Origin: Dromaius novaehollandiae
Taxonomy: Eukaryota; Chordata; Aves; Casuariiformes; Dromaiidae
Length of the DNA stretch: 64,000 bases
Direction: 5' to 3'
NCBI RefSeq assembly: GCF_036370855.1
Contig: NC_088102.1
Span: 37,547,835-37,611,834 of the forward strand
Shown here: piece by piece, positions 13,990-27,083 of the stretch
Position numbering within the stretch: the stretch's first letter is position 1
Layout of the letters: each line of letters opens with the position of its first letter
Position numbers and translations under genes: made by a program
The notes under the pieces: generated by a model
Databases searched by the model: none
Told to the model about the DNA's origin: nothing
The model's input: only the letters and a program-made list of their open reading frames with translations

Positions 13990-16900
13990 GCCCCTACTTA
14001 TTTTAGTGAGGGTTAAGTATGTGTCTCATTGATTTTAAAAGAATCAGATCTACAGGTTTAGAAAATAAAACTATTCTATTTAACCATATAAATAGGTAAG
14101 TAAATGCCTAATTTTAAGCAATATATTATTAGGTTTCATAATGGTTAATTGTATTCTATAATTACAATGCATGTGGAAAAAAAATCTTACATAACAGGGA
14201 TATACTTCATCAAAGGTTCCCAAATGATTTAATAGCTTTATTCCTGTGAAATGCATCTATCTCTGGAGTGGACTGTGACAGCTGCTTCACAGCACACAGG
14301 AACTTTACACAGCAGTCTAGAAAATGAAGTGAAAAAGGCTGTATTGAAATGAAATTGCAGGGAGAATCTAGGTCAAAAGAATGCAACTACTTTAGCTGAT
14401 TGAGCAATGTTAAAAAAAAAAACCCACTATACTCACTTGAGCTCAAACAATCAAGATTTACTTTCATTTGTAAAAATGAAGTTAAGCAAAAGCTTAAATA
14501 GTCCCCACATATGTTCAAACTTGATTATCACACATAATATTTTAAATGGAAAATGTGTTCATAAGCTGCAAAAGTCACTTAGGGTACAGAAATTGTATCA
14601 CTTAAATGACTAAACTCAATGTAGAAGTTCTAATATTCATAAACCGTTCATGAGATATTCATACAGTGAAAACATTTTCCACATAAATTCACAAATACAC
14701 ACAAATTAATGTGAGAATTTTGAGTAGAAAGAAAATGTTTTGAATGAACTATACCTCAAAAATAACCTTATTTTTTGATTACTGACTAGACTACCAGGAT
14801 TAACAAATCAATTCTTGCAGAAAGTGTCATGAGATTAAGTACAAGTATCAGCACCCCACTTGTTTAATTCATTTAAACTGCAACATTAGGTGATCTAAAA
14901 ATCACTGAAACGTAAGCCTATCTCATTTTATACAGTTATCTATCATTAATATCCTCTGGGAATGGTAGTGTCCTAAATCCTATTCTAGGGAGAGAAGAGC
15001 TGCATCTTCTGTGAAGAAGCAGATGTTTCCTTCTGTTTCGAAAAGCACTTGAACACTGTTACTGCAATTTAAATAGATATCATCACAAAACACCTGAGAC
15101 AAGATTCCTTATTGTGTGAAGTCTAGTTGTTGGCTAAAAGACTGGTAGGGACAGAACCAGGTACAGACTTCACACCTACTCAAACTACAGAATACTTTTG
15201 GTTTTATAAGGCAACTTATTTAGGAATTATAATATTCAGAGTATAAAATAAAACATTGTAGAGCAACACTCATGAGTTTAAACAGACTCTTTGACTCCTG
15301 TTTCATTATATTATTACATAATTATATTATTATGACATTACATTATATTTTCTATTATATTTTATAAATGCATTCTCCCCCAAAAAGCAGAGTGATAAAT
15401 TTCCCAAGAATATTTAGTTTACCTCTTATTCATGTGTATCTGACACCCACAAAGGCTGGAAAGTTATGTTACTAGCTGTTACTGTCTCTGGAATACTTGT
15501 GACTGGAGTGCTGCCTGTCAGCTGAGATCTGTGTATTCCTTAGGAAAAAATGAATTTCAGATCTGTGATAAAAATGGCATGTTTTAGATGATGATAATAA
15601 TGAAAAAATCTCTTCCATATGTTGTCTTTTGGAATGAAGTCAAAGAGGAGCCTACATCTTATTACATCAAATGTAGTCAGTGTCACATCTGTCAAAATAT
15701 CTTGCCAATGCTTTACTGTTAAAAACAGGTTAAATATAGTGGGCTACTTTGTTTTTAAAATAAATGGATAATTTTATAGCTGGCAGATACTAAAATACAT
15801 GTAAACCAGGTATTATACATAAAGGAAGTATTTTAAGCATTCTGACTGGCTATTTTAGTTCTGAGCAAGTCATATAGGTGCTACCTGAGGCCTTAGGCCA
15901 AACTTTCCAAATCTGGACAGCCAAAGCTGAAGTTAAGATTTCTATTTCCATTTTGAGGCAGCACTATAAAAATGTCAGACTTTGTGAGATTCTGTATCCC
16001 ATTGTTCCTACTAGACAATAGGAGCAAAACCAGTTTAGCAATTTTCAGAGTATTACCTCCCTTTGGGTCACAAAGCATGGTATAAAAACCTTAGATTTGA
16101 AAACTTAAATGTAACCTGCAGCATCCATTCTTTCTCATTTCTGAGCATTGATACTACACTTTCTGTTAATGCATCTTAAAATAAACTTGGAGTAACCTCC
16201 ACTTTTCCAGTCATAGGTTCCTGAAGCTTCTCACAGCTGTGCTTCCTTGTTTCTGCTGCATTGCTTTGGTTCTCAGCTGCTGTCTTTCTCTTACTATAGT
16301 TTTGGTCTCTCCCTACTTGCTTGCTAATGCTTCTTTCTTCTATCCTTATTTATTGTATAATAGTCACTCTGTTCATATTCTAGATTCTTGAATAATGGAA
16401 GGTATTGCAAGTTAAGATTAGATATCAGATTTGGGGTCTCATAAAACTTTACTTAGTAATTTAAGCAGCATCTCCTTTGTATGTATTATGTATCATAACT
16501 TGAATTTGCAGTCAAAATGCAGTGTTGAATTTGGTTTCTACAGACCAAGTCCATCAGTTAGCCCCATCTTAATGTTTTCAGTCCAGGGGCCTAAGACCCC
16601 ATCACTTTTTACCTTAAGCAGTAATTTGCATTTGTGCTAAACAACATCTAAATCTATTAGGAAATGTAATTAGCAACACTCACACATACATTTCACAGCT
16701 GGATCTATAAATGTCAGTGAAAGATTTTTTCATGGTAATGAAGAACCAGGTTTTTGTGATTTTTAGAATTTGAGGGGCTTCAAATAGTTTTGCTCTATAT
16801 TCTAGACTAGGAAATTATTTCTGAATTTCTATAACATTTTAATACAACTTCCTAAAATGTAAGATTCATGAGGCCTTTTGGCTACACCCAGTGTATAAGC

Positions 16901-19900
16901 TGCTGCAGACTGCTATATACAAAAAGAACAATTAAGTAGATTGCAAATGGAAGCTTCAGAATCAACAGAAAAATAAAAAAGCATTATCCTGTATGCATCC
17001 TCTCTCACTCTTTTCAATTTAAAAAGACTACAGCATAATGCTTTTCTTTCCCTTGTCAGGGATCTGTTTTGTCAGTGCTTATGTAGCAATTTCCTTGTAC
17101 CTGGAACCATGTAATCATTAACCCAGTAAAACCTAAATGTTGGATCTGTGATAGCAATACCTGACTTTTTAGCTTGAGAATTTTACTTATGTTTTGTCTC
17201 AGAAAACTTTTTCCTGAGTCTCTCTTGTTGCATAATATTAACTTTTCATAGTCCCTTTACCTCCTAAACACAAACAAAGCTCACAGCTCTGGCTTGTGCG
17301 TCAGCCTGAGGTTTAGGGTAAAAGGCAAGGATTGTAATTATTGATACAGTTACCTCAGCTCTCACCTAAACTGTAAGCCAAGCTTTTATTTTGTAGATGA
17401 TTTAACAGCTCTCTGCTGAATTTCTATGCTGCTTGCTGCCTGGCTACCTTGAGATGTAGTTGCAGAGCCAGCTTCAGCCTGTCCTAGGTCACCCTGCTGC
17501 CCAAGGGGCAATGACATCCTCCCCCCTCCTGGACCATTCGTTCCCTGCCCCTCTCCCCTTCACTAGCAGAGCACTGCTCCCTGCCATGGGCACAGCTAGC
17601 TCAAGGAGATGATCCAGTGGAAAAGTAAGGGTATCTTTTTGCTGACTTTCATTTGGATTTGCTCCATGCTCTGGCTGTCTGCATGGCTGTGCAAGAGCTG
17701 GTTCTGGTGCAAAGCAGAGGACACAAGCATGTGGGAAGGAGCAGAGGGCAGACAGAGAGGGACCTTTCCTTGGTCCATGGCAGTGAGTACTTGATAAACT
17801 AATATGAAGCCCTAGTGTTGAATAAGACTTTCTAAGTAAGTTTTTATGACTGTACAGACAGAAGATAAGGGCCTTAAGTAATACATAAATTATATTTAAT
17901 AAAGAAAACAACTGGAGCAAAAATGAGCCTCAAGCAGCATCCCAGATACTGTATCCTCAACTGAGCACATTTAGTAGTTAAATGTAAAAGTCTGGGGTTA
18001 AAACTTACTGCTGTATATCCCTGCTTGTGCTATCTTAATAATGCACAATGTTAGGCAAGACAGCCGGAAAGCCCCTTAAAAGAGAATTTTCCAGTAAAGA
18101 AGTTGGATGTTTTCTGCAAGACAAAGTTGCTTTGTTTCCATGGCATTAACTAAGATTACATTTTTATGTAGGATTTAGAAAGTGACTTTAAAAGTTCTCC
18201 CTTGATATTGCCTATTTGAGCACAAAAACCTTGAGATATTTAAAAAGAAGTTGTTACTGGAAATGGCATTTGTATTATTAGAACAGGATATATTTAACCA
18301 AGAGAAATTAATATACAAAAAGAAATGTGAAAAGATATATGGAAAATAAATGGAGAGGGGGACAATGGTATATGTAGGAATTCAAAATATTGATATGAAA
18401 TACCCAAGAATTAAAAAAATTTTTTTGTTTAAATTTCTTTTCACCATAGTGGATTGTAGTAGAGCCAGGAAACAGCAGATACCAAAGCATGTATGAAGAT
18501 CAGTAATGTAACTACATCTGGAGAGATTACACAAGCTAATTCTTTTCTCACCAAGTCTGCTGTACTTCTTTTCTCCTCATCACATCTTTACTATCTTTCC
18601 AGTTTTCAGCTCTCTCAATTATATCAACCATTTCCCCTAAATTCATGCTGTTGTGCCTGTTCTTTTTCACACTGGATGGTTGTGGAATTCTTATGATCTG
18701 GGCCAGCTGTCCACAAAAAGGCAACAAAAACACCCAAGATTTCTCTATGCCACCTGTCTCCATAAGGTATGCTCTGGAACAGAGTAGAGAAAAAGATATG
18801 CTAATGACATTTCTTAAGGAAGAACATCATTTGGGAATTCTGTGACTCAGTTTTACATTTGTTTTATATTTTTCTCACTGGTCTTCCTCAGGTTAATGTA
18901 GAAAGGAAGGACTCAAAATGGGAAAAACAGTGAGAATAATGTAAAACAAAGTAATGGCCATACTGTGTAGACTGTAACAGAACAATGCTTGTAAAAATGT
19001 GTGTGGGAGGGGTTGATTAACAGAAGAAAAATAAGACAGACACAAAAAAGCAAGAGAACACTTTCAGAAACCTTAAGTACTTCTGAAAGTCTTATCCTCT
19101 TCCACCCAAGGATGAATTTAAAAATTTCAAAATAGATTGCATTTAGAATCCAAAATCCAGGGTTTATTTACTCCAGTAAAAAAAGTAAAAATAAGGTTAC
19201 AGCATTCTAGTGATCTCACACTGTTGAACAGTGCATTTCAAAACAGTTTCTCGGGTTTAGATCCAGAATAATCTTCATGCTAGCATAAGTCTGGTCCAAT
19301 CTTTTTCCTACATTTTCTTGAATCAGGGATTCAAAGACAAGACTTCTGAACCTGCTCTGTAAAACAATAAAACACCACATGACACTCTTATTCCAGAAAT
19401 GCCAACATCACTAACAGCCTTATTTCAGTAAAGGGATGTGTGGCAGCAAACATGTATAATGATGATGATACATTATTACACAGCCATTTATCAGGAAATG
19501 ACAAAATGCAGCGGACTTAAACATTACTATTGCAAAAAATGCACATGCAGAATGTGATGCCATACTATAAAAACAAATCAAAGTACTGAAAGAAAATAGT
19601 TCTCTTCCCCTGCATGACAGTTTTGGGGCATGGTACTCTGCATCTTCAGCTACACACCTTTATACATTTGCTCATAAATGGTAGCTATTAAATTGATGCA
19701 TCTGTTGAATTAAATAGATATGCACCTTCCTCATCTAAGTAACCCTTAGCAACTGTGTTTTAGGATTGCTTATTGGTCTTCTAATCTATATTGGGTTTTT
19801 TTGTTGTTTTAATAGCACTGTCTGAGTTCTACTTTTAGATGAGCAAACTATATGCAGTAAAAAAAAGTTTCAAGGATGAAATACTGCCATGAAACAGATA

Positions 19901-22900
19901 CTTGTAGAACTGTATTTCTTACCTGCCACTTTTCTCTTTATCACGACTTGCAGGAAAAAAAGTACAAGGTGTAAGGGATCTAGTATAATTAATACAGACA
20001 TAAAAGCAGCTCAGGTGAAAGGCATAGTGTTTATACAACCTTTCTTAGGGGCACATAGTTTAATAAGCCCCTTAAAGCAGCCCTACCTCTTTTTCCATGA
20101 AAATGCAGGAAAAGATACTCTGTCATGATGATTCAGAGGCTGTACTGTAACTCACTGACAAGCATTTCCCAAAAAGAAACAAAAACAAGTAATTAAAAAG
20201 GCAGCTGGGAGGGACAGAAATGCAGTTTAGAGAATTGGTGCAGTGATAGGAATTTTTCGAACTTTAGATGATAATTTCAAATCCAACCAAAATCATAATT
20301 ATTGAAGTTATCAGTAAATAATTCTCTTTGATTCTGAAGTGAACAATCCAGCTTCTGTAAACAGGTACCTACAGTACAAAATTACTGACCCATTTAGTAC
20401 TGGCCAACAATCTTCATATTAGCAGAGAGATCAAAGACTGAATCATGGAAATTGAACTGTTCTGCAGTGGAAAATGACATGAAAGATCCTATTTGAGAGA
20501 CTATCTCTACCACAATGTACTTATTTACAGTTACAGTACTCGATATTTACAATAGCCAATGGAGTCAGTAGCTTGTGCCATGTGACACGTACATTTTTTG
20601 TAACACTACTTCGTCTTGCGGGTGAGACGCACAGAGAAGTCTCTTAGCAGCATTCTCTTTTGCTACTGTTTTGTTGCATTGGAGAGAGAATTCAAGCTGG
20701 GGATTAAAAGCTATTTTGTATTTTCTTCTTCCTAACACAGCTATCAACACTTCTCATGTCTTTTTTTGCTTAGTTATTAAGCAAAATCTGTCTGTATTTT
20801 ACTTTAAGCCTGTCACATGGTTTGTGCTATCCCTGAACAACTGTACCACTTCTAGTTACCTTACAGAGGCCGGTGCAAATAACATGGGATGTCTTTTTAT
20901 CCCTAGGGTCCCTATGTCACCTAGGATTTGTAGCTTAAGGCAGAGTGAAATGAGGTCTAGAACCAGTTGGGTGACACATAAGAAATCATCCTCAGTAATC
21001 CCATGCAACATGAGCACATGGCAGTGAGGTTATCCCTGTCCTTCTCCCCCAGCCCACAAAAAAGGCCCCCAAAACACTTCACATTTGTCACAGACAGCAC
21101 GACTGTCCTTTGGCAGTTTGTGGGGCACACAGAACTTGGAGTGTTATATGAATTGAGACCTTCTTTGTACAGGAAAATATATTAATTTCTATTCATGAAA
21201 TGTGATATATTGCAAGTTTGATATATTGCATTAGCAAACTTAAGTCAGCTACAATGCCTTGATAGCCTAAAGTTCAAGTACACATGATATCATCGGATCC
21301 CCTATTTGTTCTGTCATGTCCAACCTAATACGTATGTTGTAACTCTAAATGTGATTCTGAGGAGCACTGAAAATTTCACTTTGAATCACAGAATCTAAAC
21401 ATTTCTTTTCCCTTCAGATAGCATTATAAGAATAATAAAGGGTACAATCAGAAGTGAAATGGAATTCTTCTGTTGATGTGCCTGGCAGAAGAGACAATAG
21501 CTTACTCTCAAATGAAAAGCACAGTAGGAAAAATAACAGAAATAAGAGAAAACCATTGGTTCATCTTCATTTAAAAATTTTAGGTATATGTAAATATTTT
21601 GCAAATACAGAAGCAGATTCAGAGTCTGTGTACACTGCAAGAGTCAACTGCAGGGGTTGTTCTCATACTGCCCCATGAGATATCATTCACTTTTAAATCA
21701 TACCCTATAGATCGTATAACAGTAGTTTGCACTAAGTTTCTTAACCTTCCTTCTTTCTAGGAATAAGTCTTGTCTCTCCTCTCAGACTTTTCTCTAGTTA
21801 CAGGCTGTGGATATAGGGAGCAGTGTGCAAAGGACTGGATATTCCAGTGCTGCTCTTACATATTTCCTGTGTTACCTGGACATGCTGCAGAACGGACAGG
21901 ACTGGAAACCAGGGTCCTCATCAGGCTTTGGCCCCTGGCAATGTTTTTAGGACTCAAGCTGAGGGGTGTTTAGCGTAGACAGTAAGTAGGTTTTAGTTTT
22001 AGGGTGACCTTATGGTCAACTCTGACAGTATAGCCAGACTTAAGAGTATCAGACTTCCGTAATCTTAACATGTTTTTCTAGGCTTATAGCAAAGACTAGT
22101 AATAGCTACTTTTTGACATATCCAGTCTTTGTCTCTTTTTAAAAAAATTTCGCAAGCTCCTTTGGACACGGACCTCTCTTTGCTAGATGTTTGTCCATCT
22201 TCTAAACAGTGGTTCCTTGATCTCATGTTATTTTGATATATTCAATATATTGAGATATATCTCATTATTTTGCAAATAGAGTACTGTAAAAGCAATAGAG
22301 TTCATCTATTCCAGTCTGCCAGCCCTGTGGTCAAGTCTGTTTCACTAGCCTACTCTGTTTCCATTACTTGGGGAAAAAACAATATACTGCAACCCTGTAA
22401 CTTCCTGACCAGAACCACTGTTCATAAATAATTATTTCAAACAAGGCTTGCAATTATTGAACTAAAATTGTTTGTATACATGATTATTATCTCTTCTCAT
22501 ACAAATAAGTCAATTGTTTTCAGCTACTGATTGCTGGCTGTTTTTATGTGCACTTACTTGATCTGCTGCTTTTTGATAATGCTTACAGAAACCAGAAGGT
22601 CAGTAATATTCCCAAGCCTGACTTGACCTCTGAAAGCATTTCTAGCAAGAGCTTCATTTCTGTTTTGGGACTCCACTGAACCTTTACAGAAAGCTACATC
22701 TTTTCTTTAACTTGAGAAAACCTACCAGAAAAAGTTGTCAGAATTACATGTCTCTTCCTTCATTTTTCAAGGCAAAGATAATTTGCATTAAAATGGAATC
22801 TCCATTTCTTTGTTTATCTTATTTTTAGTTTCCAGCTGAAGGAAAGAAGCAGCAAATTTTATTCTAAATAACCTTGATCTGCTTTTCTAGCTATCAACTT

Positions 22901-22920
22901 CTGCTTGAATATTCATTTGA
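13990..22920. other. Intergenic sequence without recognisable genes
   Basis: AT-rich DNA with an especially A/T-rich patch at about 15,300-15,370 made of repeated 'attat' words. The longest open frame is 143 codons on the minus strand (17,489-17,920). It crosses a locally GC-richer patch at 17,440-17,800 and has no recognisable domain. Two overlapping perfect palindromes sit at 22,242-22,264. No RNA gene was seen. Confidence 0.55.
22242..22264. repeat. Overlapping AT palindromes
   Basis: 'tcaatatattga' (22,242-22,253) and 'tgagatatatctca' (22,251-22,264) are each perfect self-complementary sequences, and they share three bases. They could extrude as alternative small cruciforms or may simply reflect AT-rich composition. 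No function is implied. Confidence 0.8.
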
Positions 22921-22923
22921 TAC

Positions 22924-22971
22924 TTTTACCTAGTAATTCTTCTTCAGTTTTACCTAGTAATTCTTCTTCAG
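22924..22971. repeat. Perfect 24-bp tandem duplication
   Basis: A 24-bp unit beginning 'ttttacctagtaatt' and ending 'cttcttcag' occurs twice without a mismatch (22,924-22,947 and 22,948-22,971), followed by the first three bases of a third copy. Perfect identity suggests a young slippage or end-joining duplication, so the site may be length-polymorphic. Confidence 0.95.
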
Positions 22972-25900
22972 TTTGCAAAATTAAATTTTCCTTGCTATAT
23001 CTGTGGTTTGCTTGTTGAGCTTAGCACTTCCATTGTATGGGTGCTTTCTCTGCACAGCAGCTTTCCAGCAGGGCAGTAGCTGCTTTCAGTGCAGGCATGT
23101 TTAATCAATAATGCTGTCTCATGTGCCCAGTCACCAATTTAAAGAGCAAAATACTTCCCTTTTAGGTCCAGTCTTCAGTGAAACATAAAGGGAAAACAAG
23201 CAATTTAGCTCTTGACCAATTTATGAAATAGAAACCAGATGATTTCTCTGTGTTCTTATTGAGCACACATTCTTTCCTCCTTTTTCAATAGTCACTGACA
23301 TTTTAGCTATCCAGATGCTGCAGCTTTTAATCAATGATTCAGTACACAGCCCATGAGATGTGCCACAACACTTCAACAAGCAAGTTCTCTCTCTCCATGG
23401 GGACAAAGGATCTGAGTTTGTGTCAGTCTCCTCTTGTCAGTTATAATTAACCATACATCCATTTACATACATAAATATTTATACACAAAGAGAAAACTTC
23501 CTAGTGCTTTATCAGATCTCTCTAACACTGGGTTCTGATGACAGCAAAACACAATTTGGTTTTGTTTAAAAACTTGCAGAGAATTGAGTATTGCAAATAC
23601 AGAAGTTTTGGCCCAGATTTTTAGATGTTAAGTACCTGCAGCTTCTGGGGACATCTGGATATTGTGAATGCACATATTTCTTATTTTAAAACATCTTGAC
23701 ACTGTCTTAAGATAGACCCAAGAAAAATGAATGACAAATTGCACAGAACTTTTACAATACTTTTGTGGTGGTTTTGTGGCTTTTCAAAAAAACAGATGTG
23801 TTGTGTCAAGTAGTGAGAGTGGCAGGGAAGAAAGTTTACACCGGATTCTCAGAAACTAAAGCACAGCCCAATGTTACTGCCTCTGCTGTACTGGGGTGGG
23901 GCCTGCTCAAGAAAAACTGACTAAATAGCTTATCTGCCACTAAGCCATTGGAAAAGCCAGATGATACCTACTATACATACTATTCACATGTTTTAAACAT
24001 CATCTTTTCCCTCCTAACCACTTAGATGGTAGGTGAACATGGAAAATCGAGTTCAGAATTTGTACTGGGCTTAGTTTATTTGGGGAAAGACATTTTTTAG
24101 AAAGTAATGAAGTAAATTCCATCTGATAAGTTTCGGGGGCTTCTGAGAGTGACTTATTAACGTATATCTAGTTACCAGAGAAACAGTAAATGTCAACATG
24201 AAACAGACTACCAAGATTACACAAAATGATAGTATTAGTTGCTCATTTTCTGCCAGTCTCAGTAAAAGCACATAAAGATTGAATAGACTAAGTTCTGCCT
24301 TACATTCACCCTGCGTACGGTTCCTCAGGCCATGATCACACAGTCATTATAACCTGGCAAAAATCTTCTCTCTTCCTAAAAAGGAGTAATTCCTCTTGTC
24401 AGTCTGTCTCATTACCTTCCTCAGACCAAACGTAGCATTCATGCAGCTTTGTGCTTAGCCAAATCAAGCTTAGCTGATTGATCAAATTAGCTGTGTCAGT
24501 GCACAGAGGTTAGCCCTCCTACTCCACCTTCTTCCAGACTGCTTTATGTCTGGACAATTCCTTTGCCTGCTTAAATATTTCTATTTACCTGCCCATGCAA
24601 CTGGTTTGCTCAGCTCCAGCTCTACTTGGAAGAGATGAGAACCATCTTTGACAGTTGCATAGGTGGCATATTCCTACCTGAGTAGGTAAGATCTGGAGAG
24701 AGGAATCAGCCAAGGTGCCTGGCTCCACGTACAACTATCTAGGTCATTTGCATTTGTTTTCCAAAGCCTGAATCCACTAAATGGAAATGGAAGTTATTAA
24801 GAACTAATTATTTAAGAGCTTGAAAATAAGATGTTGCTGTGAAGTGTGAATACCGCACCTGAAAAAGACCTGGAGTACATGTTAGGAATTCTTGGAGAGA
24901 GAGGCTAAATAACTTCAAAAGAACATGGCTATTAAATTGAAGCTCTCATTTAATTATCTAGTTTGTTTTGCTTTGTAATGTTTGGTTCCCAAAGTTAGCC
25001 TTCTAAGTAACTGAGCATGGTCTGAAGTTCATCTGTTTTTTCCAGCTATCTCATGTGATCTAATAAAAGATTTTCTCTCTGTCCACAACTTAGACCATCA
25101 TGACCACCCCAACACTATAATTAAATAACTTTTGTTCTATTTTATTACCAAAGCTCCCTGCTACTGTTGATGAGTTAGGATTCAAGCAACTGAGCAAAGC
25201 AACTTGTGACAGTTACATCATCTGCATTGTTAATGCAAAACATGTGATCTCTGCACAAAGCTGGTAATAGATCACAGATTTAACAGAATATATGTTTAAT
25301 AAGTGTCTTATATAAAATTAAATAAGCAGAATTAGATTGTTAACAAAGGATTAGAAATAAAAATTAGGGAAAGCTTCCAAAAAAGTATAATTTAAAATTA
25401 GAAAGGAAGGAAAATGTAGTCACCATTAAGGCCAGAGCTAACAGCAAGCCAAGAAGTATCAATCCCTACAGTGTCCACAAGGCCAGTCACCAGATTCCAA
25501 GGAAGGGAGTTTGAAGGGGAGCAGAAAAAAAAAACTGATTGGAAGAAAATATATAGAGAAGAACACAAGGAATAATAATTCATTCCCTATGAATGTTTGC
25601 TGGAGCTGACAAAAACATGCTGTATGACTGGAATGTAAAGAAAGGAAATGGTTTTCCTAGTGATCTTTAGGCTGTATTGCAGTCCACTCTGTCATAACAC
25701 CTCTTTTGGATCTGCTTTAGGATTGTACATGCTATAAAAATGGAGGCTATTAGAAGCATCAGTAACAGAGAGATATCAGAGTTTTCAAAGGGTTGAATGG
25801 GTTGGGGACTCAGAGGCACTACTAGGCAGTTATATCTTCTTTTAGAAATTCTTTTAAATAATCATGCTGACCTTCTCCCAGGTTGCTTTTAATTCTGGGT

Positions 25901-26800
25901 ATATTCTTTATTTCTTGAGGGGATGATTATTAACATAAGACCGTAGCCACTGCACTCTGAGATTTTTCTAGAAGAGGCCTTGATCTTCAAGTTCTGGTAT
26001 GTGGGTAGTTACCTACAGCCATGTGTTACATGCCAAAGCTCTGAAGCATAAGATTACTCAAGCTTCTGCAGAAAAACAGTCCACTTGTTCCATTGCTCTG
26101 CTATTTGCAAACAAGGTGGGCTGGCAATTTCATAAAAACGTAGTTAAAACCACACAGCTGTATATGAAACAGTCAGTTAATGATGACTAATATTTATACA
26201 GTAGGCTTTTTTAAAATTGCGGTTCTAGAGTTTTCAAATAATTTTGCACAGTGATACAAAATTGGTTCCAGTTCAATGGACTGTTTGCATTGGATTCAAC
26301 CATTCAATTACAATTAGAGTTGCAGAATCAAGATGCATTTCATCCCGTTGTGAAGTATCCAGCAGTCATCTCTCACGTGAAGTAAACACAGCAACTGTTT
26401 TTTATTTGGAAAGCTTTAAAGAGATTAAAGGTAATAAAGGAGAATTCAAAGACAAATCCAAAAAGCAATCACAGCGTCTCTGCTAGATAGACTTAGATAA
26501 GCTGAAAATTAAGATCTGCACCTGCCGAACACATAGGCTCTGTAGATGCTTCCTTTTTTATCTGAACATTCCTTAGGCATCCATAGTTCTGCTTTTCAGC
26601 ATGCCCAGGACTTCTCCAGGTCAAATAGATAGTCATCTAGTTCCTATCCAAGTCCCACTGCAATCCAGAAAGTACATCCAGGAGTCCAATATAATAGGCA
26701 TGCCTATAGTATTCTTCACATGCATTCAGGAGATCAGCCCATATACAGTACAAAGGGGTACCTCTGTTCTTTTAAAGCAGTAACAAAGTGTCCACGGTTT
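22972..26800. other. Intergenic sequence without recognisable genes
   Basis: AT-rich non-coding DNA. Open frames do not exceed 80 codons. No repeat family, RNA gene or CpG cluster was recognised. Confidence 0.55.
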
Positions 26801-26806
26801 ATATAT

Positions 26807-26895
26807 TTAGTCTAGTGGTTAAAACACTCACCCAAGAAGTTGGAGGTTTTTGTCCCTCTTCAGACTGCAGTTGTTCAAATCACCAGCTGCTACCC
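26807..26895 (+). mobile_element. Relic of a tRNA-derived SINE head
   Basis: The segment has an A-box-like 'tagtctagtggttaaaacac' and, about 50 bp downstream, a B-box-like 'gttgttcaaatc' (compare the canonical GGTTCAAATCC). This spacing and text recall the tRNA-like 5' heads of old amniote SINEs, which commonly read 'ctagtggttagagcactcacc ... ggttcaaatccc'. It is not an intact tRNA: the arms do not pair into a complete cloverleaf and the B box is mutated. The SINE body downstream of about 26,900 was not identified, so family and length are open. Confidence 0.45.
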
Positions 26896-27047
26896 TCCAG
26901 GAGAACTCCCTGGCAATCCAGGTTACCCCACCAGATCTGTTGCAAAGAGGAATGTAAGAATGAGTGCTAGTGAGAATGAGCACTTACCCTAGTGGTGTGG
27001 TATGGCACAGGGAAGGGGAAACCTTCTTCTGCTCTCTGTTTACCATC

Positions 27048-27083
27048 TTAGAAGTAAATGGCATTTTAGAAGTAAATGGCAAT
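27048..27083. repeat. Two-copy 18-bp tandem duplication
   Basis: 'ttagaagtaaatggcatt' (27,048-27,065) is followed directly by 'ttagaagtaaatggcaat' (27,066-27,083), with a single mismatch near the end. It is a simple slippage-type duplication. Confidence 0.9.

Noticed and set aside
17489..17920. 143-codon minus-strand open frame, the longest in the intergenic region
   Set aside because: No domain, no signal peptide, no splice context and no recognised homologue. Frames of this length are expected by chance in 50 kb.
26807..26895. A functional tRNA gene
   Set aside because: Only A-box and B-box remnants are visible. The acceptor and anticodon arms do not pair, so it is a SINE relic at most.
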